Source: Carettochelys insculpta (lineage: Eukaryota; Chordata; Testudines; Carettochelyidae). From it: a stretch of 64,000 nt of DNA. Under the pieces are notes generated by a model. That model was not told where the DNA came from, did no database searches, and saw only the letters and a program-made list of their open reading frames with translations. A program made the position numbers and the translations under genes. The stretch covers positions 255,796,501-255,860,500 of the forward strand of contig NC_134137.1 of the NCBI RefSeq assembly GCF_033958435.1, in the 5' to 3' direction. Shown here in pieces: positions 51,191 through 63,254 of the stretch (positions are counted from its first letter, which is position 1; every line of letters begins with the position of its first letter).

Positions 51191-51909
51191 CTGAAAACAG
51201 AATATTCAACACACTAGAACCTGCTATGAGTACAGGCTGCTATTAACTAGTATCTCTAAGATGTTCTCTCAAAGTGGCTGTGTCCTACTTTTCCAATTCT
51301 GAAGCAAGCAACTCAGGTTTCATAAGAAAATTACCTGAGCCAAGTACTAAAAAGGTCATTAAATTATACAGCAACGCCAAACTTAGTTCTACTATCAGAA
51401 ATTCTTAACACTGCTTTCAACTACTTCAAATTCCTGGTTTAATGTCATTTATGACTTATTCTACTAGAATAATCAAACAGTTGTCAACATATCTATTATC
51501 GACCTGCTCTGGCAGTTTCTTGACAGGCAATGGAATACTTAATGTTAAATGAAAGAGGAATACTAGCTGTTAAAGGAGATACGGAATGCCAACATATTCC
51601 ACAGTAATTCCAATGGATCATCAAAAATGTAAACTTCTGGATTATCCTACTAAAAATTTTTGTTTATCCTGCATGAGAATGGGTAGGGTAACTGAAGTGA
51701 ACAATGAAATAATACCTACAGCACTACACTAAAACATAGAATGCCCAACTTGAGTTAATTCTTTTTTCTTTTTAATTGTTTTACTGTCTTAGATTAGTAG
51801 AGCGCAGAAAAATTAGATTATAAAATCAATTTCAATACTGATTGTAGTTCACTGTGAAATTTATTAAGAATGCACGTATTTTATGTTATGCAAACTACAT
51901 TTCACTTAC
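51191..51909 (-). other. PLEKHA5 intron, 0.7 kb
   Basis: Short AT-rich intron between the WW-end exon and the linker exon; no repeat recognised. Confidence 0.8.
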
Positions 51910-51993
51910 TGTTCATTCACAACAAAAATACAGTTATCCTGTGATGGCTGTCCTGTTACTGGATGCTTGCAGGTCACTTTCCGTTCATTATGA
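51910..51993 (-). CDS. PLEKHA5: PLEKHA5 exon: end of second WW domain
   Basis: This 84-bp exon encodes HNERKVTCKHPVTG and continues to FVVNEQ. It is the last strand of the second WW domain, ending in the conserved HP, plus the start of the linker. WW domains bind proline-rich ligands. Here the position usually held by the second tryptophan is Cys (TCKHP), which I believe is normal for this WW domain in the family. The acceptor is a pyrimidine tract ending CCACAG and the donor is CA|GTAAGT. The first base completes a split Asn codon and the last two start a Gln codon finished by the next exon. Confidence 0.92.
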
Positions 51994-52259
51994 CTGTGGA
52001 GAAGAGAGAAAAGGCATTTATAAAGTTTCTATAAATGTATTTTATAATTTTCTTTACAATTCTTTTAAGGATCTCATGTACCGTTCAAATACAAGGAAAA
52101 TGACTGGATGGTTCATTGCAACGTGTGAAACTTAACTACTGATAACTACGGATATAAAACATTTACGTGGCTTTGAATGCTGTCTGTTTATCCACACACT
52201 ACAGCGGAAACCATGCAGTTTATATTTAAAATGGATGCTGCACCTGCTTTATTTACAAT

Positions 52260-52524
52260 GGGCTTGTCTACACTAGCCTCCTACTTCGAAGGGAGCGTGG
52301 TAAGTAAGGTGTCAGGAGATTATTAATGAAGTGCTGTGCTGCATATGCAGCACTTGATCTAATTCACCCCTGTGGCAACTCTGAAGTGCTAAACTTTGAT
52401 GTGCCAGCTCGCATGTAGCTGTGGCTAACCCGCCAGTACTTTGAAGTACCTGGGCAACTCTGAAGTCCCTTTACTTCAAAGTAAAGTAAAGGGATTTCGA
52501 AGTACGGAGATAGTGTAGACAGCT
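52260..52524. mobile_element. Foldback MITE, shorter relative of 43643-44001
   Basis: Shares ggcttgtctacactagcctc, gaagggagcgtggtaagta, cagcacttgat and gtggctaacccgccagtact with the 43.6 kb element, and ends tagtgtagacagct. Its right arm is shortened, so it is a deletion derivative. Confidence 0.75.
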
Positions 52525-53286
52525 AATATGACTGAAACCCTTACGGTAAACAATTTATAGAGGAAAATAAAATATTTGAGTTTTTAACACTGTTCTAGGG
52601 ATGTAAAAATCTAATACTTTCTCATTTAGAGTTTGGCATTTTTCATTTAAATCTTACAAACAAAATGCCAAAGATGGAAAATGTGAACATGGTAAGAGCT
52701 CCCCAAAAGGAATAAAGAGTCAGATTGCACCTAGATAAACGTACAAGATAAAAATGTGTTTTACTTAAATTAATCAAACAAAAAATTACATTGCATGGTC
52801 ATATCACTGTGCATATTGTTTATGACATTCTAATGAATGAAAACATAAGTATTATGCACAATAAACTTGTGCAACAAGAGAATATATTGAAGTCAATGGT
52901 TTTGTAATGATGTCCTAAATTCTTCCCATCACTGTGGGTAAGACACAGGACTTTAAAACATTTGGTACAAAAGTAAAGAAGCAGTTCAAAATTAAAATCA
53001 ATTTTTTGTATTTTATCCAAGTTAAGAGTGAGAGAAATAATCCATATTAGTGAAACATTCCGCTTATCCACTATGGTACAAACACATCTTGCACGAATCC
53101 TCACATTTAATAGATCCCTAGAATTAATATAACCCAATATTCTTCATGTAATTTAACAACAGGTGGGAGAAATCAAAATGCAATCAGAGAAAATGCATGC
53201 TTGTACCTTAGATTTGAAAAGAAACCAAGTGAGGGAGACACACACAAATAGAAAGTCCATTCAAAAGAGCAGGAAATATATCATTA

Positions 53287-53561
53287 CATCTATACTAGAG
53301 CGATCTGTCAACAGAAGTTACTGTCAGAAAATATCTGCTGACAAAACTTCTGTCGACAGATTGCAGCCACACACAAAAGCAGATCACTCTGTTGAAAGAG
53401 AGCAGCCAGACTGCCCAGCTGTTATCTTAACAGAACAGCCAACCAGAAGCATAGCAGACAGGGCTGCCTGGTGACCCGGAAGCCCTGTCCGTTGATAGGG
53501 GGCCGACTGGAGCATCCATACGACTTTTTTTTTGTTGACAGAACTTGTTTATGTATAGATA
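53287..53561. mobile_element. MITE with 'ctgtcgacag' motifs
   Basis: Left end catctatactagagcgatct, right end tatgtatagataag. The interior repeats tctgtc(a/g)acag-type palindromes. Non-coding; reading frames over it are chance. Confidence 0.6.
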
Positions 53562-53952
53562 AGTTAAATAAATATGGAATAAACAAATTTTAGCCAGCAT
53601 TTTCTTCTTATTTGGATATTATTAAATTACAACACAGATTCCGTAACAAAAATATCCATTTACTCAGAAGTACTAACAAGAGAGACAACCCACTTTACGT
53701 AAGGCAAACATCCTTAGAATAGATTGCAACATTACCGCACCAACTTCTCCAAAAAATTCACTTAGGTAACAAACCTGGAAACTGTCAGCATTCCTATGAC
53801 ACTTTCAGAAAACTACAATAATCTTAAAATTGGTTCAGAATGAAAGGTTAACGGTACTTTAAGCATAAACTTTCGCTATAAACACTAACATTGTAACTAT
53901 ACAAAATATTGTTTACCTTGCAAACCTTGTTCACCACCACCACCACCACCGA

Positions 53953-54110
53953 AGAATCACAGATGCAGAAATATAAGACTGGAAGGGATCCCAAGGGGTC
54001 ATCCAGTTCAGTCCCTGCACTCAAGGCAAGATCATGTAATAACTAGACAATTCCTGCGAGAGGTGTTAACAGTGCCTGGCTGATGCTTCTATTAAGACAC
54101 TTTGATCTTA
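53953..54110 (-). mobile_element. CR1 3' end fragment
   Basis: Reads gaatcacagatgcagaaata, then ctggaagggatcccaagggg and tcatccagttcagtcc on the plus strand, the reverse complement of a CR1 3' end. A short CACC repeat (53935-53950) abuts it. Confidence 0.8.
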
Positions 54111-54794
54111 GATGCCTTGCAAGTTCACTGTCACTCTAGATACAAGTCCCCTTTCATACAAAATCGACTATAAATAAAATAAAGCTTCTTTCCTGTGCAA
54201 GTAATATTGGATATAACATGCAAATATAAAAAGAAAAAAGTAAAAATGTAACCCATCTCTTTGTACATCACTGTCAGTTTGAAGCAAGTTGTGGATATTT
54301 GGGGCAAATAACTGAAGTATACCATTCCCTACATTTTCACAACCAGGAGTCGGCAACGTGTACCATTAAGCATAGCCAGCATCTCCCCGTTCCTCCTCTC
54401 CAATTTCTCCGTTTTGTAAATGTCCAAATCCTCCTCAAAGTCTTTATTGCTCTCACAGCAGCTTAGGCTCTGCACATACAGCAGCACAATGCATGAGGCG
54501 CTCATAACGCTTGCCACAACTGTTTCAAGCTGCACATGTCCCATAATGGCCTTCCAAGGGTGTCTGCATGGACATGATAAAAGGGTGCAAAAACCCTTTC
54601 TGCCTTTGCTTTCCAAAAGGAGGGGGAGGAGACAAGTGCCCTATGGAATTCCGATGGCATAACCAGAATGACCCACAGCACATTTTGGTACCATCACACA
54701 CTGGGACAGAAACGCACAATGGAACGGTGTCGCAGGAACTGTGGGATGGGTACCCCCAAATGCATTGCTAACAAAGTCAAACCTAGCAATGCTA

Positions 54795-55015
54795 ATGGGG
54801 ACACACTCCATTGACTTTATTTACAAGTGTGGACATGCACCTTCAACTTCACAAAATTCAGGTGCTAGAAAAGCAACCTTAACCAATTCAACCTAATTTC
54901 CTAATGTACACATAACCTTTCATCAGTGGGACAAGGTTGTAGAGCATATACTGACATAAGTAGGTATATGTAAGTTCTCTTACCTTGACTTAACTCTGCA
55001 GTGTAGACCAAGCCT
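54795..55015. mobile_element. Probable MITE, right end clear
   Basis: The right end (ctgcagtgtagaccaagcct) has the shared terminal motif of the small elements in this window. The left end is not certain. Confidence 0.45.
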
Positions 55016-56282
55016 AAATAGCAGTCTAATACTATTTGTTATTCAAGAATTCCGAACATACTACATCCTACAACAAATGGTTTGTGTATGTGAGGAAGAA
55101 AACGAGATTCAAATTGTCAGTGTTCTTTTAACGAGGGATTGCAAGAGTCTTGCTGGGCTTTGCAGGCCAGGAAAATGTGCAAACAGCCTAACCCACCATC
55201 CCAAATCTTGCACAAGGGCCTCCCACAGTTGCAGCCCTTGCACTTTGGACTGCTCATGCATGCTTCCCCAGAGTGGGCAGCACAAAGATGCAGCCTAGAT
55301 TTATATCTATTAAACCAGCCACTAACACATTGGTGCTGGTATAAAAAGGGAGCAAGATATTCCATGCAAACGTATACTACTAAATGCCACAATCTAGCCC
55401 ATAATCAAGAGGTAGTCAGATGCCATATACTTGACTGATATCCAATCTGCTAATATAATTGTAATATCCCCCCCTCCCCCCCACAAAACAGGATTTTAGG
55501 GCCAATAAATTTGCGTTTCTACATGGCTACTGGCTTGCTGATGTTCCCATTTCAAAATACTCCATTTCTAGTTTATCCACATCTTGAAACTGGCCCAAAA
55601 AGCACCCTAATATTTTTGCTCAAAATCAAAGATCAGACGTATAACTGGATTTAAAAAAGAATTCAGTAAAGTTCACTGAGGAGAGGACCATCACTGGCTA
55701 TTAGCCAGAATGGTCAGAGACAGAACTCCATTCTTCATATGTCCTGGACAGGATACAGGGCTAAAGAGAATAGTGAGTAACCCATTGTGGCCATGCCTTC
55801 ATTGTTAACCTAACCACAAAGTAAATTTTGTTTTCTAGCTAATTTCTCACTGTGAGTAGACCATTTGTTTTGAATAGTATGCAAGCTTCTTTTAACGTGG
55901 TTTTCGTTTGGCAGAGGCGAGTGATTTAGGCAGTGGTTGATGGAATAGAAGGATGCCCAGAGCAGTTGTACAAAAAGACAGAAGACCAGGGAAAAATGAA
56001 GGTTAAGAATCTAGAATAGAGCCATGCTGTTGGGAGTACGAAGAGGGATCAAAGGATCAGGGCTGGGACATTTGGCTCTGCAGATCTCCATAATAAAACA
56101 CATTCCTTTGATTTCCCACCCTACAAGAAATGGAGCTCAGCCAGAACTTTCAAAGTGACATCTGTCTTTCTCCCATTGGAACTAAAACTAAATGCTACTT
56201 CAGGGCATTTACTCATTTCCAAAAAGGCACTAAAGCAAAAGCTGAGTAATATTTCATTTAAAAAAAACTAAGAAAAGCCTAG

Positions 56283-56360
56283 TTTCAGAGAGTAACCATG
56301 TTCATCTGTTTCAGCAAATACAGTAAGGATCCTGTGGCACCTTTAATACTAACAAATGTA
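56283..56360 (+). repeat. Turtle-type short interspersed repeat fragment
   Basis: Carries 'agtaaccatgttcatctgtt' and 'ggatcctgtggcacctttaa' followed by 'actaacaaatgtag', a diverged match to the family at 6978 and 40252. Confidence 0.6.
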
Positions 56361-57655
56361 GTAGGTAGTCCGTCATGTCCGATGATGACGTCTTGAGCTT
56401 GCACAGGCTCATCGGTTGTGGACTCGCATGTGGCTGAGGAGTCCAAGCTTTGAACGGCACGGGCATTCACAGTGGGGGCAAGAGAATTGTCCTGGCTCTG
56501 TTGGTGCGGCTGCTGCTGTCGCATTTTTCCTCTCATGAGCATCAATGAGGCGTACGTCACTGCTCTTCAAAGTTGTCATACGCGTATCGTATGAGAGCAC
56601 GCCAGCCTGTTCGGTCTTTTGCATGCTGCTCTAGCTGATCTGGTTTTAAACCAGCACGAGCAATGTTGGCCTTCATGAAGTCTTTATGTCTCTTGCGAGG
56701 CCTACCTCGATTCCTTTTACCCTGGGAAAGGTCACCGTAGAGGAGTTGCTTAGAGATTCTTGATTCCTTCATTTGTATGACGTGCCCTGTCCAGCAAAGC
56801 TGGGCTTTCAGAATCATGGCTTCGATGCTCATGGTTCCTGCTACGTCCAGGACTTCCAGGTTCATAACTCTGTCCTGCCATCAAATGTGCAGTATTGACC
56901 TCAGGTTGCGTGTGTGGAAGTGCTCCAGCAGTTTTATATGTTTTCTGTACAAGGTCCAGGTTTCACAGCCATACAGGAGACTGGCCAGGACTACAGCCTT
57001 GTACAATTTCAGTTTAGTGGACTGTTGGATATTGTGCTGATTCAACACTCACGCTCTCAAACATCCTAGTGTCCGGCTGGCCTGGCAGATTCTGGCATCG
57101 ATTTCTTTGTCAAGGGAGCCATCATTGGCTATCACACTGCCAAGGTACTTCAACTCCTCTACTGTTTTTAACTCTGTTCCTTCAATAAAGATTGAAGTGG
57201 GGAGAGGAGTAGATCCTGGGGCAGGTTGGAACAGAACAGTACCTGTACGCTGTCTTTATAGACCTGACCAAGGTGTCTGACACCATCAACATAGAAGCCC
57301 CATGTATTATCCTGTCAAAACTTGGCTGCCTGAGAAGATTCGTCAACCTCATATGCTTGTTCCATGACGACATGACAGTCTTTGTTCTTTCAAATGGTGA
57401 GTCTTCAGATCCATTTGCGATATCCAATGGTGTGAAGCAAGGGTGAATGCCGGCCCCAGTGTTATTCAACCTCTTTTTCATGTGCATCCTCAGCCATGCA
57501 GTTAGGGACCTGGACCATGGAGTCTAAATAAAATACAGACTTGATGAATTACTTTTCGACCTTTGTCATCTGAATGCTAAAACCAAGGTGCTTGAAAGGC
57601 TCATCCTTGCAGCCTGCATTGCTGACGACTGTGCACTTATGGCACACAAGGAATA
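56361..57655 (-). mobile_element. APE-type LINE 3' part with inverted 5' segment
   Basis: From about 57228 down to 56361 the minus strand encodes the LINE C-terminus (TVEELKYLGSVIANDGSLDK, LYKAVVLASLLYGCETWTLY, GHVIQMKESRISKQLLYGDL, and a C2H2-like CPHCECPC...H-x3-H). From about 57230 up to 57655 the plus strand encodes the preceding RT part of the same family (YAVFIDLTKVSDT, SNGVKQG followed by a stop, then ACIADDCALMAH). The two halves face each other and together cover consecutive parts of one RT, which is the signature of a 5' inversion during insertion. The right end is cut by the DIRS element. Stops in both halves show it is inactive. Confidence 0.82.
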
Positions 57656-57659
57656 AAGA

Positions 57660-57867
57660 CAAGTTACTCACCCGTAGTAATGATGGTTCTTTGAGATGTG
57701 TCCCCGTGGGTGCTCCACAATAGGTGTCGGGCTCGCCTGGCACCGCAGATCGGAATTCTTCCAGCAGTATCTCCTGGATTGCGCATGCGCCGGCGCGCGC
57801 CGCTCCCCACACGCCCCCGGCCACGTGAGCGAGCCGGTCCCTGCCAGTTCCTTGACCAACCGCCTCG
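57660..57867 (-). repeat. DIRS 3' inverted terminal repeat
   Basis: The inverted partner of 63255-63437, with about 25 extra outer bases (acccgtagtaatgatggttc) that are matched only by the internal complementary region. The arms differ at scattered positions, consistent with mutation since insertion. Confidence 0.88.
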
Positions 57868-57937
57868 AATGCTCCTGAAAAACACTAGACGGAGATCCGA
57901 AGCAGGGAGGATGGGCGGGTGGGGGAGCACCCACGAG

Positions 57938-58034
57938 GACACATCTCGAAGAACCATTGTTACTACAGGCGAATAACTTCTCTTTCTTCTTCGAGTGGTC
58001 CCTGTGGGTGCTCCACAATAGGTGACTACCCAGC
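57938..58034. repeat. DIRS internal complementary region
   Basis: Contains, side by side, a piece complementary to the outer 3' end (tctcgaagaaccattgttac, against 57665-57700) and a piece complementary to the outer 5' end (gtgggtgctccacaataggtg, against 63380-63420). Such a joint template is how DIRS elements are thought to complete both ends and form a circle. Confidence 0.85.
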
Positions 58035-58065
58035 AGTAACCCAAGTAAGGAGGTGGGTAATCGGT

Positions 58066-59433
58066 TCATGTGCAGCTTGCCTCCAAGAGGACTGCTGTCG
58101 ACAGACGGGTATCCTCTTCGAATACCCGATGTAGGGCATAATGCTTGGCGGAGGTGTCGTAGGATGACCAGGTCGCCGCTCTACAGATGTCTTTTCATGC
58201 GATGCCCTTGAAGAAGGCTGTTGACGCCGCCACCACCCTGGTGGAGTGAGCCCTAGGCGGGGCCAGCAAAGGAGTCTTTCGAAGCTCGTAGCACATTTTT
58301 ATACAGGACAGAATGTGCTTTGAGATTCTCTGTGAAGAGAGACCTTCTCCTTTTGACGTGGGAGCGAGAGAGACTAGAAGCCTGTCCGTTTTCCAGAAGG
58401 ACTTAGTTCTGTCTATGTAGAAGGCCAACACCCTCCTCACATCCAGGAGATGCAGGCGTGCCTCCTTGCTGGAGCTGTGAGGCTTCGGGTAAAACGAGGG
58501 TAAAACTACTGGTTCGTTAAGATGGAACTCCGAAGAAACTTTTGGAACAAAGGCTGGGTGCAACCTTAAGGTTACTGCCTCCTTTGAGAATACTGTGCAG
58601 GGCGGCGTTGCCATCACTGCTGCGAGCTCACTCACCCTGTGGGCTGACGTAATCGCAAGGAGGAAGGTTGTTTTCATCGTAAGGAGGCGGAGGGGAACTG
58701 TGGCTAATGGTTCAAAAGGTGGACCTGATAGCATGCTGAGCACCAAGTCCAGACTCCACAATGGTGGAAGCAGTTTCTGAGGGGGGTACAGGTTCACCAA
58801 CCCCTTCAAGAACCTTGTGACAATAGGATGGGCGAATACAGTGGGCCCTTCCTCTGTATGCTGAAAGGCTGATATAGCGGCGAGGTGGACCTTTAGTGAG
58901 GATAGAGAAAGCCCGCCTCTTTTGAGGTCCAATAAGTATTCTAGTATTACAGGTATAGGAACGTCAAGGGGAGCTAACTGCTTGGCGGAACACCAGGCTG
59001 TAAATTGAGTCCATTTCTGCTTGTAAGTCCTCCTGGTAGAGGTCCTTCGGCTACATTCCAGGACTTGTTGTACTCCCTCCGTACACATGCTCTCTAAGGA
59101 GCTAAGCCATGGATTAACCATGCTTGCAGACGCAGACCCTGAGGGTGCGGGTGCACTATGGACCCCTGAGCCTGCATGAGTAAATCCGGCGCCACCGGTA
59201 GAGGAAGCGGTGGGCGGTCCAACATGTGCAGAAGCAAGAGAAACCATTGCTGCTGATCCCAAGTTGGGACTATGAGTATCATGTGAGCTCTGTCCCTTCT
59301 GGCTTTCTGCAGAACCTTGTGGATAAGCACTGTGGGGGAAAACGCGTAAAGTAGAGGGCCCCTCCATGAAATCATGAATGCATCCCCCAGGGACCCCCGT
59401 CCCACTCCTGCCCTGGAGCAGTACTGGGGACAC
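58066..59433 (-). pseudogene. DIRS tyrosine recombinase, one premature stop
   Basis: The frame is open from 59433 and overlaps the RT-frame end. The first 100 residues may not be translated. From about residue 110 it has the N-terminal SAM-like DNA-binding half (TRRTYKQKWTQFTAWC, ILEYLLDLKRGGLSLSSLK). The catalytic half follows with Arg266 (ITSAHRVSEL) and His396-x-x-Arg399 (RAHSTRV). An in-frame TGA at 58195 cuts it just after FFKGIA. The frame then continues to a stop at 58066 and holds the region with the nucleophilic tyrosine (KHYAL). So one base change removes the active-site Tyr. The enzyme would integrate the circular DNA intermediate. Confidence 0.9.
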
Positions 59434-60930
59434 TTCTTGTACTGGGTGGCAAACAGATCGATCTGGGGGATGTACGAAAAATGCACTGTAGCAGATCGGA
59501 ATGGATCTGCCATTCGTGCGTGAGTGCGAAGCGCCTGCTCAGCTCATCTGCTTTCGCATTGTGAGCTCCCGGCAAGTACAAGGCTTTCAAAGTTATGTTG
59601 TTGGCGATGAACCAGTTCCAGAATCGGACTGCTTCCGCACATAGAGCACGGGATCGTGCTCCTCCTTGTCGACTGATGTAAAACATAGTGGAGGTATTGT
59701 CGGTATTGATCCCGACTACTTTGCCGTGCAGGTAATCTCGAAAACGTTTGCAGGCATTGAACGCTGCTCTGAGCTCCAGTATGTTTATGTGCAGTGTCTG
59801 TTCCGCAGGGGACCATAGCCCTTGCGTCACCTTGTCGCCGATGTGCGCTCCCCATCCTATTCGGGAGGCATCAGTAGTAAGAAAAATAGAAATTTGTGGT
59901 TGGTGAAAGGGCACCCCCACTAGCAGATTCTTGGGATTTTCCCACCACTGTAGGGATCTGCGCACCTCTGTCGTGGGCGACACCACCCTGTGGACAGTAT
60001 GGGATGCCAGTTTGTAAACGCTCGCCAGCCAATGCTGCAGGCTTCGCATGTGTAACCTGGCATTCTGTACCGCAAACGTTGCTGCCGCCATGTGGCCCAA
60101 CAGCTGTAGGCACGTTAAGATCGGCACCATGGGGCTGTATGTGATGACCTGCACCAGCGCACCGATGGCGCAGAAGCAGGCGTCGGGCAGGTATACTCTT
60201 GCTGTGAAAGAGTTTATGCGTGCCCCTATGAACTCAATATCTTGTGTGGGTTCGGTCTTTGACTTTGCGAGGTTGATAACTAGGCCCAGCGAAGAAAACG
60301 TGTCCGCTGTGACGCGTATCATGCGTAAGACCTCTGCCTTCGAGGCCCTCTTCAGCAGGCAGTCATCCAGATATGGAAAAAACAAACACCCCCTGTCTGT
60401 GCAGGTAGGCTGATACCACTGCCAGGGTTTTGGTAAAGACTCTGGGAGCCGAAGGAAGGCCGAACGGAAGAAACCTGTACTGGAAGTGCTCCTTGCCGAC
60501 CGTGAAGCGGAGGAAGCGTCTGTGTGCCGGGTGGATTGTTATATGAAAGTAAGCATCTTGTAAGTCGAGGACTGCAAACCAGTCTCCATCGTCCAGTGCC
60601 GTGAGTATAGAGGCAACTGTGATCATCTGAAAATGATGCTTGCGCAAGTAACGGTTGAAGCCCCGAAGATCTAAGATGGGCCTCCAGCCTCCTGTTTTCT
60701 TCTCTGTTAGGAAGTAGCGTGAATAAAAACCTTTCCCCTGGAACTTTTTCGGCACTCTTTCCACCGCCCCTATGAACATAAGAAGATCCACCTCCTGCTT
60801 GAGCCTCGCCTCGTGGGCAGCATCTCTGAGGTGAGGCCTGGTAGGAGGCTTCGTCGGTGGGAGTGACTAGAAGGGGATTGTGTAACCCGTGGCTATGATC
60901 TCCAGCACCCATTTGTCTGTGGTGATCTTT
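59300..60930 (-). pseudogene. DIRS reverse transcriptase / RNase H, frameshifted
   Basis: RT motifs are TGGWRPILDLRGFN, LDLQDAYFHI with the first catalytic Asp at about 60556, LPFGLPSAPRVF and YLDD at 60362-60373. A one-step frameshift lies just before YLDD. RNase H follows with FLTTDASRIGWGAH, TLHINILELRA and GINTDNTSTMFYI, then KADELSRRF. Downstream, after a second frameshift near 59450, is IDLFATQYKKCPQYCS and LLYAFSPTVLIHKVL, the position where DIRS elements carry a DAM-methylase-like domain; I cannot show methylase motifs. It would make DNA from element RNA. The single TAG at 60867 separates it from the RT N-terminus. Confidence 0.88.
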
Positions 60931-62982
60931 TGCCATTGGGAACGGAACGGTCTGAGGCGATGATGGAACATGAGATGAGAGTGGCATTGAGCGAGGGTAT
61001 TGATAGTGCAGCCCCTGACATACCCATCAAACTTGTTGCCTTTGGGCCTGCCCCGAAGGCGTACGGCTTTGTTGAGAATGTCGCCTGGAAGTTCTGTACT
61101 GCTGCTGCTGTTGATGGCGCCCCTGGTCATAGCCTCGTTGATATTGAGCACGCTGTGGTTGATAAGCGTAGCATCTTTGCTGAGGGTAAAATTTTTTTTC
61201 CTGTATGGGGGAGTATAAATGCCCAAGGTTCTAAGTGTAGGACTCGAGTCCTTACTGGAATGGAGGACCGAGTCGGTGGAGTCTGCAAACAGCTTTCGTG
61301 TATCAAAGGGAAGATCCACGATCTTCGCCTGCAGGTCTCTGGGGATACCAGACATCTGGAGCCAGGATTCTCTACGCATGACCACTGCTGTAGCTGATGA
61401 ACGTGCCGCCATGTCCGCCACGTCCAGGGCAATCTGTACTCCCGTCCGCGATGCTGCGTAGCCCTCTTGAACAATCGCCTTTAACACTGGCTTCTTGTCT
61501 TCTGGGAGTGAATCCATGAGGGGAGTAAGCCTGGAGTAATTATCAAAGTTGTGGTTTGCTAGGTGTGCCGCATAATTTGCCATTCTCAATAGCAGGGTAG
61601 AGGAGGAATATACCTTCCTACCAAACAGCTCTAGCTTCTTAGCATCTTTGTCCGATCCCCCCGATTTGTACTGAGAAGCCTTTGACCTCTGCTGGGACGA
61701 TTCGACCACCAAAGAATTCGGTTGTGAGTGACTAAAAAGGAACTTCATGCTCTTTGCCGGGACGAAATACTTCTTATCCGCTCTCTTGTTCGTAGGCGGG
61801 ATAGAGGTCGGAGTCTGCCATATGGTAGTGGCTGACTCCATAATGGCTTCGTCCAGCGGAATAGCAATTTTGGATGAAGCCAGGGGGTCTCAAATTTTTC
61901 AGGAGTTTGTGATGTTTCTCGTGCAACTCTGCCATTTGAATATCTTGTGTGAAGGCCACTCTTTTGAATAGTTCTTGAAATTGTTTAAGGTCATCTGGTG
62001 GGGGAGACATCCCCGGGGACCATGGCCCCATGGGGATGGAGACCTGGACCACGCACGGAGAGTGTACCCCCAATGTCTGGGAGAGCAAGACCTCCGCGAT
62101 GACACAGAAGCGAAACTGGCTTGTGATAGTACTCCAGGGGATCCATTCCCAGAAATGGTGACATTGGTTGGAGGAACGGAGAGGGAGGTTCTGGATAAGC
62201 CGGTGGAGTCACAGGCCTTCGGTGCGGCGTGTGTATCACAGGGGGAGGGGCTTGGTGCCAAAGGCAGCGCAGCCCTGTCCGGAGATGGGCTGCGGTGCTG
62301 GGCTTTTGCTTTAGCCCTGCCCCTCCCCTGCGGGGCTGGCACCGCCCCCTCCCATGCCGGGGATCTCGGCCCCGCTGTCAGCGCCGCGCTTGGCACACTC
62401 AGCTGCGGTGCCGCGTGGGTAGTTTCCTCCGGCGCCTGCAGGCTCTGTGCCTGGTGTCCCTGCGCTGTTGGTGCCATGGGGGCCAGTGCCACCTGCGGCG
62501 GTGCTGCTGATTCTGGTGCTTGCCTCGCTGGCGCTCTCGGCGCCCTGCATGCCGGCTGCTGTGTAATCGGAGGCTCAGCCTCTGCCACATGCACTGCCGC
62601 GCCGCTGCTCCCCTGAGCTTGCGGCTGGGGGCTCTGCACGCCGCTCGTCCTGCTCGCTGAACTCGCCGGCAAGGATCGAGCCAGGGAGAGTTTCCTCCTT
62701 TTCTGCACCGAGGGGGTCAGAGAGGCTGCCTTCCTCTTACGCAACCCAGAGGGCCCTTCTGGGTGAGGCTTGTCCAGCAACACCGGCTGGAGAGCCTTAT
62801 CAAACAAGAGCATTTTAAGCCTCATCTCTGTCCTTCCTGGCCCTGGCTGTGAGCTTAGCACAGTGAGAACACTTCTGGGTAACGTGTGATTCCCCCAAGC
62901 AGCGGATGCATTCACTATGCCCATCGGAGGCTGGCATACCTTCATGGCATGACTCACACTTTTTAAAACCTGAGGAGGCCAT
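60867..62982 (-). pseudogene. DIRS gag-like gene, frameshifted
   Basis: The likely start is the ATG at 62982. The N-terminus has a Cys-rich zinc-knuckle-like motif (CESC, then CIRCLGESH and CSHC within the first 50 residues). A Pro/Ala/Ser-rich middle follows after a frameshift near 62820. The conserved gag core is DLKQFQELFKRVA (about 62000), TIWQTPTSIPP and KKYFVPAKSMKFLF (about 61780), ELFGRKVYSSSTLLLRMANY (about 61620) and RRESWLQMSG (about 61380). Its role would be particle assembly and RNA packaging, by analogy with other DIRS gags. The last part runs in frame into the start of RT (QKITTDKWVLEII) before a TAG at 60867. Confidence 0.85.
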
Positions 62983-63254
62983 CGCGGTGAGTTCCTTTAC
63001 TATTAACAGGGTACTTAGCGCGTAATCAGTGCCTTTTCGCCCCAAATAGTGATCACTGGCCTGCGGGGCAGCGGGTGGCCTAAGTGGCCTTCTCATCCCC
63101 TCCTCTCTCCTTCGCTCCTCTCCTTTTTTTTTGCTGATATTCTCTTTGTCCTTGTTTTCTTTTCCTTTTTTTTTAAGTGACAAAAACAACAAATTACACG
63201 AAAAACAGCTATCTTATCTGACTCTGGCCTCAGCCTGAGTGCATTCCGTCTGCA

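Larger units (their letters stand above)
1493..51993 (-). other. PLEKHA5: PLEKHA5 gene, internal portion (7 exons)
   Basis: This is the gene-level entry; exons are listed separately. PLEKHA5 is a cytoplasmic/membrane-associated adaptor with two N-terminal WW domains and a phosphoinositide-binding PH domain. The seven exons join in frame at phases 2, 0, 0, 1, 0 and 2 into 351 codons without a stop, and each has a GT donor and AG acceptor on the minus strand. Intron sizes in transcript order are about 0.7, 11.6, 15.3, 9.4, 2.1 and 10.3 kb. The first WW exons and the C-terminal coiled-coil half were not found, so they should lie outside the window. Identification rests on recognising the protein, notably the PH core and the linker ending in QLEQWIKIQ. 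Paralogues PLEKHA6/7 are less likely because the match runs through non-domain sequence. Confidence 0.93.

Noticed and set aside
57200..57655. RT fragment taken as an independent plus-strand LINE
   Set aside because: It covers the part of RT just missing from the adjoining minus-strand copy, so a 5' inversion of one element is simpler.
61975..62616. 213-codon plus-strand frame
   Set aside because: Antisense shadow of the Pro/Ala-rich part of the DIRS gag.
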